NCBI GenBank assembly: GCA_027946555.1
Contig: JAPEVC010000007.1
Coordinates: 248,001 to 312,000, forward strand
Length of the DNA: 64,000 nt
Direction of reading: 5' to 3'
Source of the DNA: Gnomoniopsis sp. IMI 355080
Taxonomy: Eukaryota > Ascomycota > Sordariomycetes > Diaporthales > Gnomoniaceae
Shown here: piece by piece, positions 11,401-22,594 of the stretch
Position numbering within the stretch: the stretch's first letter is position 1
Layout: the number at the start of each line of letters is the position of its first letter
Notes under the pieces: model-generated
Databases searched by the model: none
What the model was told of the DNA's origin: nothing
The model's input: the letters and a program-made list of their open reading frames with translations, nothing else
Made by a program: the position numbers and the translations under genes

Positions 11401-13046
11401 ATCAATTGAGGAATGCACGTCATCTCCAGCTCCTGGCGCCTATTCAGCCAAAGACACGGGACTTCATGTTGATGTCCGCAGCACGCATGGCGGCACAGCT
11501 GCAGTGGACGAGGATCGACATCTGGAAGCTCAAGTGCCACCGCGACATACTTCTTCTGGACCTAGAAGAAGAGCGTCAAATACTGGGCCTTCCAGCGGGA
11601 CCACTGTCGGAGGTTGCCAGTCCAATCAAAGCACAGCTGGGACGTGAGGTCTCGAAAACTTCCAAGGGCAGCAGTGGCACGGTCGTCCCAGGCCCTCTTC
11701 CGCCTGTGGCAGCAAGCGCATCACACAGTCCCGCAAATGACATAGCGGGAGCCTTTTCGGATGATGAGTCGATCGCCACAGATGCTTTCCAGACACCGCC
11801 TACGAGCGCCGTAGCATCGCTTCCGCAAAAACAGAATTCTTGGGATGCGCCTGCACTCAACCTCGATCGGACTAGGAAAGCATCTGTCTCAAGCGCAAAG
11901 TCTTCCTACCTTTCTGTCCCCGCCACACCGCCTCGGACAGCTGCAACTTCGAGTTCCGCGCCGGAAAGTGGCAACGCCGATGACGAGCATCCTGAAGAGG
12001 ACGCAAATGAACGGGAATTTCTGGAACAGGCAGGTCTTCTTGGCGGCCAGATCACCAAGAGTCCTGAACCTGTCAACAGGACCAGGGCTATTGACCTCGA
12101 CCAGACGCTCGAGCATGGTCAACACAGCAGCTCGTTGGATAAAGAGAAGAGTGACAAGAACAAGATACGGCGAAGTTTGCAACGCACCCTTAGAGAGGGT
12201 GCGGGGCATCTGTCACATGCTCGCAGCCACCGCAAAGGAAAGGACCCTACGAGCAGCAGCTCTGTAGATGACAATGAGGCGGAGACGCTGACCCGTGCAG
12301 CTGGACCATTTGTTGTGCACGGCAAGAAAGCATCCGTCATCACCTTCGGTACAGAGCTTCAGAGCCTATCCCCTGACGAGCGTCTTCGCGCACGTAAGAC
12401 ATCGGCATTGGAGGACCCTTTGAATGATGATGTTGTTGATGAAGATCTTCCGCACGTCGGCAGTGGGAGCAGTAACGGTGATTTCAGGGTATTCCTGCTC
12501 ACAGGTCCCAAGAGTGCTGGTGATCGCCGTCGTTCATCAGCAGCCAGCGCTAGCACGGCAACAGCAAAGAGCTTCAGAGAGTTGCATAGAAAGTACTCCA
12601 CGGCTGCCAGAGGACCTGCTTTCGCTAGCAGTCTTAATCTCAACCTCGCTGTCCCAGCGGATGATGACAGTGACGCCGCGATCAGCTTCTCGGACGGCAG
12701 GCGCTCTCCTTTGCCGCCAGAGCAAGTGGAGGAGGTGGAAGAGGAAAATGAGCCGGCATCGGAAGATGTCGGCGACAAGGCAGAGGCCGATGCGGAGAAA
12801 GTGAGCAATGACGAGGAACAAACCGCCGCCGAAGACGAAGACCACCTCGAACAGGCGGTCGACGAAGACGAATTCAAGAGCGCAACGATGAATAGCGCGC
12901 GGGAGACCCTCTTCTTCACACCAGAACCGCCCGCGTCACCAGTTGCTGGACAGTCCGGCGCCGAGCAAAGCATGAGCGAGGACACCACTGTGAACGAGGA
13001 AGGCAAGAACAGATTGCCTAGCCCAACGGTTCCTGTATCTGCTTGA
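8376..13046 (+). CDS. Arf guanine nucleotide exchange factor with Sec7 and PH domains (SYT1-like)
   Basis: A single 1556-aa exon. Residues 1-510 are low-complexity, Ser/Pro-rich and basic. A Sec7 domain lies at about 520-700, with the catalytic glutamate finger at E587 in AELPKETQHIDRF and the hydrophobic-groove segment QAYFIAFSLLILHTDVFN. A PH domain follows at about 794-934 (VTKVGLLWRKD through ELNDWLAKLNYA). A coiled-coil region is at about 980-1070 (EANEKLQLEEKQLDDQL). The C-terminus is acidic and Ser-rich. Sec7 proteins load GTP on Arf GTPases; the Sec7-then-PH order with long disordered ends matches yeast Syt1 and its filamentous homologs, which act on Golgi Arf. Start ATG context is ctcaccATGcc. 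Two uORFs precede it. Symbol withheld because orthology was not tested. Confidence 0.9.
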   Translation: MPFLRSKRGNMASDSEMRRSSVMPDDLRIATQDPPLKTARSNIDLPTLRLSPSSPFHLDADVGAAADAAANTANAANGSTPAFSVPAPPVTPPHDSPSSLPAEVNNSLHPHDPLERPDSPPIQDETPKHRRFSMLRFRNASDSQLSARAKRQAHAHAHADDSAPPVPRGTLDLGLRSSSYTIGAAADNGATAPDIITTAPAAEMNPIPRKQSRMFSRLRRSGEELRMPPPPDPGQVLSKKDRRKSFIPSATVNGKKSISIEEPQPRRPKSSNAPHSRIDEKPPPLPLTGSRLSESSRSEGSSGSRMQGYGNTPINTSNNSSTNNFFRLPRRKAKDQLFPLAHLQRQRSHDQNGSSATPLVPSTPARQSTSSTVSGLSPQQTGTARPSLAGDGVKTPPGSSPARALFHNKTNASPATALFRPHSRNSGASSPTRSHANLRGRSSTMSSLGRESLDDRLAPPQSRASTSTGRKSFGDLLGISRLRGPESSRQGAGTPATPGSNTSKENSLNIQREFVLPDKREDESPGKYLERLEEIASRSVIAASLSKHADDFHLAVLRSFMRRFGFFGDPMDMAIRKLLMSAELPKETQHIDRFLQAFANRYHECNPGIYASPEQAYFIAFSLLILHTDVFNKNNKHKMQKPEYVKNTKGEGIANEILEVFYDNITYTPFIHVEDELDFAADRPSGHKVTKKKTLLPNPIATDVAIKKAAKEPLDPYTIILDNRLDILRPNLKDVMQLDDHFNYVGTASSLNLKELQKTFFRTGILQIVSARSRPDAFMTEKTATNPDEAQPGVVDIKVTKVGLLWRKDVKKKKTRSPWQEWGAILTGAQLYFFRNTTWVKNLMHQYESHLKQGHDGVPIIFKPPLESFKPDALMSTDGAVALFDSSYKKHKNAFVYVRHGGLEEILLADNEEELNDWLAKLNYAAAFRTNGVRMRGVIGGSYDGQGRRALRRLDTEAVQTASGEVTIARSKIDQQMAQDILFARREIMLNKVAEANEKLQLEEKQLDDQLRNARHLQLLAPIQPKTRDFMLMSAARMAAQLQWTRIDIWKLKCHRDILLLDLEEERQILGLPAGPLSEVASPIKAQLGREVSKTSKGSSGTVVPGPLPPVAASASHSPANDIAGAFSDDESIATDAFQTPPTSAVASLPQKQNSWDAPALNLDRTRKASVSSAKSSYLSVPATPPRTAATSSSAPESGNADDEHPEEDANEREFLEQAGLLGGQITKSPEPVNRTRAIDLDQTLEHGQHSSSLDKEKSDKNKIRRSLQRTLREGAGHLSHARSHRKGKDPTSSSSVDDNEAETLTRAAGPFVVHGKKASVITFGTELQSLSPDERLRARKTSALEDPLNDDVVDEDLPHVGSGSSNGDFRVFLLTGPKSAGDRRRSSAASASTATAKSFRELHRKYSTAARGPAFASSLNLNLAVPADDDSDAAISFSDGRRSPLPPEQVEEVEEENEPASEDVGDKAEADAEKVSNDEEQTAAEDEDHLEQAVDEDEFKSATMNSARETLFFTPEPPASPVAGQSGAEQSMSEDTTVNEEGKNRLPSPTVPVSA

Positions 13047-14389
13047 TGTCCAGACTTCACTCCAACATGACCATTATCGCTCTGGACGACGTCCCTCTAC
13101 TACGAGCGTCGCGCGACGCTAGCACGACTTCACTTTGTACATCCACCATACAATATTTGTAATCAGTTATCGCTGTCCGTATGGACGCGTCACGAATAAC
13201 TCTCACATTATGCACCGGGGACCCACGGTGATTTGGACTGTTTCCTTGCATTGTCCCTGCTTCGTTCTTTCAGTCTCTTTGGGATGAGGGTCAATTCTTT
13301 CTGGCTGGCGGGTCTAGATACTGCCAGACCACCGCAATTGCATTTATGTATATAAATAGAGCTGGAAGCAGGGGGAAAACAAGGGCTTTGGGAAAGGGCC
13401 AAGAACTTTGAACTCGACTGATACCAAATCCTTTTTCACCGTCACTATAAGCGAAGTTAGTTGAGACTACATACCATATCATACCATACCATACCAGGCA
13501 GCCGGTGCTTTGAGGGAAATGAAAAGTTTGTTTGCTTTGCTATTCTTGGAAGGTTGTGAAATTTGTGATCTCTGCTGCACGCTGAGTGGTGGTGCTTGCT
13601 GATGTATTGCTGCAAAGGCCTCAGCAGAACGTAAGCTGGTGAGGTGAAAGGTTGGCTTGCCATGTAGTGTGCTTGCTTGTGGTGCTTAAAGAAAAAGTTG
13701 TAGATAGGTGTTGAGCTGAGTCAGTGAGAATGGTTGGCCTGGAGAAAGCATGTGTAAGGTCTAGAACTGTACGCTGCAAGGGCCCAGCTAGGGAAGAAGT
13801 CTCTATTGAACCTCTAGGAGACTTGTTTACATTGCTTCCCCCTTATGCGTTTTCACATCGCCTTCAAGTGCATGATATGAGACTCCGTCGGGCAGGATCG
13901 AAGTTGAGCTGCTATGCTTATTCAAGGTATGGTGCAGCTGTCAGCCTCTTTGACCCTCTATATGGGCTACACTTTTCCCCCCTTTTGGTAGGGCTTCTAC
14001 TAGGTGTTCTTGAATGTGCCTCAGGGTGGAAATATTGTCAAAACTTCTGGCTGTTGATCTCCTGTCACCTGCTGTTCCTTTCCAGGCCATGCCTCCACCA
14101 GAATTTGACAACAACCAATTTTCTTCAAGCTTGATAGCCACCCTTTTATTATTCACTTTCGAGAGGTTAATTTTGCACAGACACTTCAACGTCGATACTT
14201 TCACTTCTCTCTGTTCCAACACATGTGAATGCAGCCAGTCTGCTTCTCTTTTGCACACCAAGCACAACCTCCCTCCTATCCATACAATACGCTTGACTGC
14301 TCAAACAGCACAAACTTCTGAAATCTGGTAAGAGGCATTCATTATAATTTGCCTTTCATCTATACTGATTTTACGGGCAGCACTCTAGG
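13047..14389. other. Intergenic region upstream of the Mid2-like gene
   Basis: 1.34 kb between two plus-strand genes. It holds a TATATAAATAG element at about 13349-13359 (about 1 kb from the next ATG, so its role is unclear) and an ATACC tandem repeat. ORFs of up to 136 codons have no recognisable features. Confidence 0.5.
13471..13496. repeat. Imperfect ATACC microsatellite
   Basis: The stretch reads as five imperfect copies of ATACC or ATATC. Simple-sequence repeat in an intergenic region. Confidence 0.8.
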
Positions 14390-15664
14390 ATGGCACCATC
14401 GTCGATGTCAACAAACCTCCAAAACTGGGAGCTTTCCTTGAGGTCAGCATCTCTGGTCTCTCCCACGACTGCACCCTCTCGCCGTGGTGTCAGCATCAAC
14501 GACCTTGATAGCTCCATCAGCCTAGAAAAGAACAATAACCGTGACCTGATCGTCACTACTGTGGAAAACGGCGCCACCTGTGGTTGGTACTCTGGTGCAA
14601 TATCCCAACCCTTCGAATGCAGCACCTCCTTTTCTTGCGCAACCAACACAGACAGCATCATAGCCTGCTCCAAGAAGGGTGACAAGAGTGCTTTCTTCTC
14701 GGTTTGTATTGACCTGGTCAATGCTGTCCCAAAGGACTGCAGTGTCCCCGGGGTGCTCTGCTGCAACAGCATCAACCCTTCGTGCATGACCTTGTTATGG
14801 ACAGCGAGTCCCACAAGATCTCTGGTTGGCTGCGATTCAATTCACTCAACGTGGGTGATGCTGGACTACCCATTCGAGGGGGACGAGCCGACAATCACAA
14901 GCGCAAGTGATGATCCCACTTCGACTTTACAAAGCCCTCAAAGTGCATCTACGAGCAATACCAGCCAACCTACCCCAACCGGCGACATATACTCGAGCGG
15001 ATCACCCAGTCCATCAAACTTATCAGATCTCAGCTCTATCAGCTCTTCTGGTGGAAACACAGTAACTTCAGCCCCGGCCCTTGGCTTCTCGACATACCCA
15101 GTTGCTACATCAGCATCCAACAGTGCCAGTCCCCCATCTACCACTCCAGCACCATCTGGTGGTCTTTCCACTGGGGCAGAAGCTGGCATCGGAATCGGCG
15201 CATGTATAGGCCTGCTCACCCTCGTGCTCATCGCCGTTTTCTTCTTCTTCTTCTTCAAGAAACGCCAAAACGGCAGCGCCGTGCAGCCCGAGGAACAACC
15301 CCAGAACAGCACTGGCACTGGCGGGCCCCTCCAAGACAACCCAAGCGGCGAGCTTCCCGCCTCAATCGCTCCGCCTGCCCGCCTCGCCCGCAGCCTTTCG
15401 ACGGGCTGGATTGGTGACAACGGCAATAATGATGAGTACGACATGCTGGAGGGTGCCAGTGAGGTTCCTGTGGACATGCGTGGTCAGGGTGTTGGCGCTG
15501 TAGAGCTTCCTGGATCGCCTGTGGAGATGATGACAAGACCCCTTGGGGTTGCCCAGAACCAGTACAACGAGTATCAAACGCAGGCGTCGCAATACCGGCG
15601 GTACTCCCAGATCACTCGCGATCCACGCGGCCCTGTTTCATACCGAGGACCGCCCTGCGAGTGA
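14390..15664 (+). CDS. Mid2-like single-pass membrane protein with Cys-rich ectodomain
   Basis: 424 aa, single exon. A short N-terminus without an obvious signal peptide leads to a ten-cysteine region (about 64-148, ending VGCDSIHSTW), then a Ser/Thr/Pro-rich stalk (about 165-260) suited to O-mannosylation. One transmembrane helix follows at about 267-289 (ACIGLLTLVLIAVFFFFFF), then KKRQNG and a 130-residue cytoplasmic tail. This order (Cys-rich head, Ser/Thr stalk, single helix, cytoplasmic tail) resembles fungal WSC/Mid2-type surface sensors, so plasma-membrane or cell-wall surveillance is a reasonable inference. No enzymatic motif. The lack of a classical signal peptide is notable but common in this type. 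Codon use is normal. Confidence 0.7.
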   Translation: MAPSSMSTNLQNWELSLRSASLVSPTTAPSRRGVSINDLDSSISLEKNNNRDLIVTTVENGATCGWYSGAISQPFECSTSFSCATNTDSIIACSKKGDKSAFFSVCIDLVNAVPKDCSVPGVLCCNSINPSCMTLLWTASPTRSLVGCDSIHSTWVMLDYPFEGDEPTITSASDDPTSTLQSPQSASTSNTSQPTPTGDIYSSGSPSPSNLSDLSSISSSGGNTVTSAPALGFSTYPVATSASNSASPPSTTPAPSGGLSTGAEAGIGIGACIGLLTLVLIAVFFFFFFKKRQNGSAVQPEEQPQNSTGTGGPLQDNPSGELPASIAPPARLARSLSTGWIGDNGNNDEYDMLEGASEVPVDMRGQGVGAVELPGSPVEMMTRPLGVAQNQYNEYQTQASQYRRYSQITRDPRGPVSYRGPPCE

Positions 15665-16965
15665 GGTGCTCTTGAGTCTGCTGGGAGGTACGGGATGTCA
15701 AAGGGATACCGCTTGCCAGTGTATGGCCTCCGCTTGATCGAAGGCCGAAGTTGAAAGAGACACAAGGGGTCTAATGCCTCATTTATCTCGTCTTGAGAGC
15801 TCTCTTGGAGGGTCCTGGTCGCATTTCAGCTCTATCTCATCTTCAACATCCGGCGTCAAAACGAAACTCGGGCGAGAAGACTAATAATGGAGTTAATGGG
15901 CATTTCGATGGTGGATCGATCTCGTACTGGACGCCTCTGCGGTGGCCACTCCTACATGTAAAAACTCTAAATCGGTTGAAAACATCCGTGCCTGAGACAA
16001 TTGGTGAAAGTGGTGAGTTATGGAGAAGATGAAGGATGGTAATTTGGGGTGAAAGTTTTCCCACGGATTGGATACGGTGCGAGTTTGCTTGGAGTCTCCT
16101 TAGGGATGATCTCCTAGAGAAATTCGTTACCGCTCCTTGGAACATGCACTTATTTTGCACGGAGGAGACGGAGAATCCTCTTGGGTCAGGAGATGATTAT
16201 GACTTGTGCGTTGATGAGAGACTAAGATCCGTCTCTCCGGTCCCCGGTTGAAGGGGAAGAGATACTTGGGCGGCATCGATACTCAAACGCTAATACAAAT
16301 TTTACAATCAACACCAGTGTTTGATTCAACAGACGTCTAGAGGCAACCTAGTAATCATTGTTTATACCAAAATGCCCACAGGCTTCGTCGGTGGGTATTC
16401 CTTCTCAAGAGTGCTGCTGTGTCTCTTCCATAATATTTGTCAATATAAGCCCCGGAGCCATACGAGATCGGCGTAGCAGGGTCCACTTAGTGCTGCTCTG
16501 TGCACCTGGTTTTGGACAACGTGACAGTCCAGAATTATCTTCATTTCGCCTTGGGTGACATCGTGACGACTACCTAAGTAGCCCATGGTGGTGAACTAGA
16601 GCCGCAGCCGGCTTTACCTATCTGGTCTTACAATCTCATCGGTACCAGGCTCCCGGGACCCGGCTAATTGCCTTTGAATAGTCGTCTAAAGTACAAATTA
16701 TCTCAAATGGGGCTGGATAAGCCACACTAATTACTTGCAGCTGGACCCTACCTACCTACGGGTCCTGGTGGCCTTGGTTCAGTGGCGCTTTTCTGCAGCA
16801 GGTTGCCGGACAGTACGATTTGGTGCACATTGGGCTTTCTATTATATATAACATCTCACGTTGTATGAGAGTACTAGGTGATCAGTTCTCACTTGCCTGT
16901 TTTCACATGGAATTCGAGCGGCAAACTCACGCACACAAGGCTGGAGCCAGCCAGTCCCTATTAAG
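15665..16965. other. Intergenic region upstream of the DUF4360 gene
   Basis: 1.3 kb between two plus-strand genes. It contains short CCTACCTACC motifs near 16745 and a TATA-like element at 16843. No gene recognised. Confidence 0.5.
16843..16851 (+). promoter_or_regulatory. TATA-like element upstream of the DUF4360 gene
   Basis: TATATATAA lies about 115 bp before the ATG at 16966, a plausible TATA-box distance for a highly expressed secreted fungal protein. Based on position and sequence only. Confidence 0.4.
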
Positions 16966-17748
16966 ATGCGATTGCTTCCAATATTGCTTGTTCCAGCAGC
17001 CGTTCTGGCTGGTATACTCTCAACGCTCTCTGTCCCAGGGCTTGGCGGACTGCTCCCAACAACGTCAAGGTCGACCGCAAGTGCGACAGGTGTCCCGACA
17101 TCCACACCCACCGGAATAACTATAAGCAGCGTCTCGTATGCCGGCAGCGGATGTCCACCTGGCACCGTGTCCTCGTCTCTCTCATCTGACAAGACAGTGG
17201 GTCTTCTCTTTTTTTACGTCGAATATAGATCAGCAGATACAGATATACATGGCTAAGCAATCGTGCAGGTTATCACGTTGGGTTTCGATGATTTTCAAGC
17301 ATATATCGGCCCTGGCACACCTCTCACAGACCACAGCGCAAGCTGCAATCTTCTCGTCTCGCTCCACTACCCACTTGGATACCCGTTCGGCGTGGTTTCC
17401 AGCACGTACCACGGCTACGCCCAGCTAGACTCTGGTGTCACGGGCTCTTTTGCTTCAACCTACTTCCTCACGTCCCTGTTGTCAACCACGTTCAGCACAA
17501 GCACAAGTATTCTAGGGGGTAATGGCTACTCTGACGGAAATGTGTACACACAGACTAGCTCAGTACCGACATCAAACCTTGTACTGAGTTCTTGTGGTTT
17601 GCTAGGCCTCGGGTCGAATGCTGGACTCAATGTAGTGAGTACGATCTCGTTGACGAGTAGCAATGCGTCTGCGAGTGGGCAGATGACGGATGACGACGTC
17701 ACTTTTGGCACCATTCAGAGGATCTCAGTTAAATGGGTCGGTTGCTAG
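16966..17748 (+). CDS. Secreted DUF4360 domain protein
   Basis: Two exons, 16966-17196 and 17269-17748, giving 236 aa. The signal peptide is MRLLPILLVPAAVLAG, followed by a short Ser/Thr/Pro linker and then the DUF4360 fold. Recognisable blocks are GSGCPPGTVSSSLSSD, VITLGFDDFQAYIGPG (spanning the intron), CNLLVSLHYPLGYPF, YHGYAQLDSGV, TDDDVTFG and the terminal ISVKWVGC. Four cysteines sit at conserved family positions. DUF4360 proteins are common small secreted proteins of filamentous fungi with no established biochemical activity. Intron 17197-17268 (GTGGGT...GTGCAG) is phase 0 and restores DKT-VITLGF. Likely extracellular or cell-wall associated; no function is claimed. Confidence 0.87.
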
Positions 17749-19779
17749 ATAGCCTGTAGTGGATGAGTGACTACTATTACTATTACGACTGTTGAGATGA
17801 ATTCATCTTCTTAGGGCAGAGAGCTGGCAGCTTCTTCTTATCGAGGATACTTGCAGGCGCCATTGTTCTGATTGGGGTTGAACTTGAGGAATGTATAGCA
17901 GGATTTTCAATAAGCACCTTTCGATGTGAAAGAACGTAGGAACAGGCAGAACCGAAGAACTTCAACATCTCCTTTCCTCGAATTTGCAGAAAAGAACTTC
18001 TGACTGAAAATTCGCTCGAACATAGCGTTGAGGCATTCAGACTCCAGTAAAGAAACTACTTCGGGATGCACTGATGTCACCTAGGCAGTCCTGGGGATTA
18101 AGTTCAACTTTGGTTCTACGTGAAAGTTGTGAAAGTGATGAAGCAGACGTAGACTGCATCGCTATGTAACACCAGCTCGAGTTGGAGAATTCGAATGCAT
18201 TTCTATCGCCTCCTAACGTACACAAATAACTGACTCGAGCATCATCTTATGTCTCGTGTTCAGTCCTTCTCGCGGGGAATGTCACAACAAACAGAGCCAA
18301 GATTTACTATTGACTGAGATATTTCGCTTAAAAGAAGCACTGAGGAGTTAGCCTGTCAACAGTATGCATCTCTGTCATCGTCAGAGAACAAATAAGGGCG
18401 GCCCTGTAGATGAGCTAGAAGATCCAAATTTACCAATGGAACCAATGGAACTAGGGAATTATCAGCATCCTTCTATCGGGTTAATCAGGTCCTGGTGCCC
18501 TTCCTGATATAACTTCAAGAGCTGTAGCGATGTAACAATCAGAATGGTAACTTGGATATGTCCGAGGCGTGATTACCTGATGAGGTACGTCTCACAGACT
18601 CACAAACTTGCATAAGGGGCATCTTCTCGATTTTCGGAGACTAATCAGGAGGCATTTTGTATTAGAAGAATACAACAGAGTGATATTCCAAGTCCCAGGA
18701 ACGACAAACAATGCGTGATTTCAGTAGAGGCTTGTCTGGCCTGCAGAGCATTCTGAACCTGAGGTCGCCAACAGCTCTCACTCTTGTACTAAGCGAATCA
18801 AGAACCAGTCATCGACAGACGTCTTGTCCTCTTCGGCCCGGTGGGCTTGCGATTGATGATAGTTCCTGCCCGAAGCTTTGGTACATTGGGCAAAGCTGGA
18901 TGCGAAGGCAACTCACAAAGCAGTCGATTTCCCTTGGCCCGCTGTGAGAATAGAGACATCACGGCTCAGACGGCAGGACCTGACTACCCAGCTAGAGAGA
19001 CGAAGCCATGTTCGAATTGACAATAGCTTCTGCACCCGTCTACTTGAACGGTCGTAAACTAGGCATATCCATAATCATGGTCATGGAGTCATCGAATAGG
19101 CACCTCTGACTTTCAGGGGCCGCGAGCGTGCACGAGCATCGAGCTTACACCACTGATCGTGTTGGGTCCGGCTCTCTGGGTTCTACGGCGCCGGCACCAA
19201 CAATCCAACCTTCTTCTTTCTTTGCTATAAGATACTTTGATTAAACGCGTCAATGGATTGTTGTGCATAACTGTGCAACAGACAGATCGACACCATCTAG
19301 CCAAGCACAATCAATTGATCTGAGCAGGAGAGGCGGCTGATGATTGATCAGCTGTTGCCCAAGCCCGTTAGCCCGACATCTTGGAGACGACCTCGGGAAC
19401 GTCCTCGCCAATGCAAAAGCGGGTGATCTGCCCCTTGTGCTGCAGAAGCAACCGTTGGGAAAGCCTGGGGCGCCATGTAGAAGTTACCGGCACAGTGGGC
19501 CGCGGCCCGCTGGCAGTTGCATGTCTCTTGCAATGTCTCGGAGGACTGCCCTCCTGCTATCGTAAACAGCCCAATAGGAAATAACATGCTTTTTTTCTTT
19601 CTTTCAAAGGTCTCATTCTATAGTATTTACTTTGGGCGAGTACGATCCCGTTTCCCTCACTATCGGGGTGTCCTCGTGTGACGGGCGTGTCTCTGAAACG
19701 CCATGTTCCAATGTTGCCCTGCCGTGTCTCATTCTTGTTCATTGCCAGTCGGCACAACGGAAAACTTTGGTATGAAGTC

Positions 19780-19790
19780 GGGGGGGGGGG
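19780..19790. repeat. G homopolymer, 11 bases
   Basis: Uninterrupted G run followed by TGTGTGGG, in gene desert 1. One of eight runs of 9 or more G/C, all in the deserts. Confidence 0.9.
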
Positions 19791-22583
19791 TGTGTGGGAA
19801 GGGAATTTTGTGCCTGGCGAGAAGCGTATGAAAGTCCGGGAACAGGCGAGACAGGCGATTTTTCCTTCAAGAAAGGGATGCAAAGGCTAGCAGAAGCTGG
19901 AGGGACCATGCAGCCCAATTTGCCGTTACCTGGGGCGGCCCGCGTAGAGTGCACGCAGACAGCGGCAGAGCACAAACCACTATCCCCCATGAGGCTTACG
20001 GATCTTCATCTGCTATCAAAAGTCCCATACAGGGAAATTTCGAAGGGCAGACCCCCCTCCCTCCTCTGCCTAAGGCCATACTTGTGCCTTGCCATCGGGT
20101 CGTGCACTCGAGGACGCTGAGAGCAGCTTAGTGGCTCATCCGGGTGGTGAGCTGGGCGTGGGGCGATAATCGAGTCTAATTCAGTTTCGTGTAATGAGAA
20201 TGTGGCTAACTTTCCGACTAATCCGCGAGCGGAAGAATGCCAACGGTTGTGCCAGCACGGCGGGACGACAGACTAGAGACTGGACGCTACAGCAGCCAAA
20301 TCGTGATAAACTCGAGCCAAGAATCCTAAATCAAGATCCAGGAACCCGCGCCGTTGATCTTCCCATCTAAGACACTATCAAATGGGCAACCAGAACAAGC
20401 CCACTGGCGTCGATCGTGCTGCGCCAATCTCAAGTCTCAGCGAGGTCAGGAGGATGGTTTGGCATGGAGTATCTGATGACAGGCAATGACCTCAGCGCCT
20501 ATATGAAAACGACCATGGTTTTCCTTATTGGGATACGATGTAGGATTGGCCCCAAGAATACTCCGAGTGCAACGACCGATAGCTATCGGGCATTGCCAGA
20601 TGAGCCGCGTTCTCCAAAAAAGCGTGTCGTGCCAAGCAGGCCTCGTCGAGGATATAATGTGTGGGACTTGTGGACTGCTGCTATTGCAGCCTCAAAAGGA
20701 TCCACGCCCGGGTTGAGATTTGTCAATAAGTACCGGTGAGGGCACGAGGGAAACAAGGTTTTCTGGGGAGGTGACGGTATCATAGACCCGGCAGACCGGC
20801 TGCACGTGTAGGGGTGGGAGGAAGATTTGAAGGGCTAGCCAGATACAAGCTGACCCACCCACGCGTCAAGGTACCATGTCGGTTATCTAGATCTCGGTTC
20901 GGAACCGAAAATGTAGCTGTTACGTGTAAAGACTGGTATTCTGACTGTCATAACCAACACCGCATCGATGTACGAAGGGCCCGGGTGACGCTGTGGACGC
21001 ACTGAGCTTCAGGGGCAGAGGAGAACATTTGCCGTCGCTGCTGCTACGCAACGCAACAGGCCATTGCCAACACCAGACCTGTGACTGTTTGCATCCCCGC
21101 GTTCACTAGGGACTGGTTCGCTGCGACAACCTAAGTAGCTGCTGTGCCAGTCTGTCATGGGTCAACCAAAAACATCCACAACTCCCGGATGGGGAAGCTA
21201 CCTTGGATCACGACGCGATTGTTGGCCGCATCGAGAAGAAGGGCCCGAGCAAGCCCAAAAAGTTCCCTAGGGCCGTGGGGGAGAACAAGAGATGATCGGC
21301 AGCTCCAGGTACGTACACGGGTAAGGCTATTCATAGGTGCAGAAAAAGGATTAGCTCCTATGGAGCCATACCGTGGAGCCGGGCCCTCGCTAGCGCCTGC
21401 TGAGATAGTCGCCGTGGGCTCTGGGCCCATGGGGGTTCATATTGTGAGATGCTGCAACCAGGGCTTGCTATTGGACATTGGCAGGGTGTGCAATTCGGGT
21501 TGATGAACATCCGGAACATGGCTCTGCTGCGATGTGCAAAATGATGCAGGCTCTGACCGACAAGAACAGGCCCTCGGTCCCCTCTGTGATTTGTATTCCA
21601 CAAAAAAACCAACGAAGGCGAGTCAACACCGCGAAAGATCACTTTCCCATTCGTGGTACCCCGTCGCCTTGATGTGCCACCAGGTCCCCGAATCGCCGAC
21701 CTCAACCCAGCCACAGTGACTTCCGGGTCGTACAGTCCGTATGCATCCACCTGAGATCTCCTATCCTGCCCTGCAAGACGATGACTTCAGACTTGTGGAC
21801 CGCTCGTGAAACAATCAATCAAAGTTGTCTTGAGACCCATCATCAACTTGACGTTCTGCCAGACTTCACGACCAATCTCTGCCGGTGACTCCGTGCTTTT
21901 GGGGCTGCCAATTCCATAGTCTCAATAATGTGAGCAGATCGTCTCGTCCCTATTCCAGTTGACCCAGAAGTGATGTTCGCAACCCGCAAGCCACAAGCCC
22001 GGGCAAGTCATTCCATCACCAGATGAGATAACATGGCATACCAATGCATGGGTAGAGCTGGCTTCTGGTGGAGGACGGCGGGGACAGCCCTCGCAAAACG
22101 TTGGGTGGTAGCTTACCAGGAAATGCCACCAGGCGCCGCAGTCCCAGAGCTCTGGATCCCGCTAAGCATTAGAGGGAAACGTTGCCGGGCCTTGTCTTTC
22201 GGGAAGAGCCTCGAGCTATGGCACTGGGTTCGATGTTCCGTTTTCGACTTAAAAAAGTTTGCATTCCAGCGCGTTCCTCTGCATGACGCCAGCCATCTTG
22301 TCGTCTCCACGCAGAGCTGGTATTCTCCATCTCGAGATAGCACGGCTGATCTGCCCGCAGACCCCTCATGTACATTCAGCTCTTATGTCTGTCTGTACAT
22401 GGTATTTGCTTACTGCATAGTACAGTTCCTCATGGACCAGCCAACAGCCAGGCAGCTCAGGACCCACAACCATAATCAGCTGCAGGGGAAACGCAGGCCA
22501 GGATCCATTCATTTGACATGGGTCCATCGTGGGGAATTGCTTCGCTTCCATACCCACCTGCAGAGCAGAAGAAGTACAGTAGA

Positions 22584-22594
22584 CCCCCCCCCCC
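22584..22594. repeat. C homopolymer, 11 bases
   Basis: Uninterrupted C run followed by TTTT, in gene desert 1. Confidence 0.9.

Noticed and set aside
12359..13060. 233-codon Ser-rich ORF on the minus strand
   Set aside because: Antisense shadow of the acidic/Ser-rich C-terminus of the Sec7 gene; no independent motif.
18830..18960. Possible P-loop-like GKST reading on the minus strand, suggesting a dynamin-like relic
   Set aside because: Only a few residues fit and no downstream dynamin motif is present in any frame.
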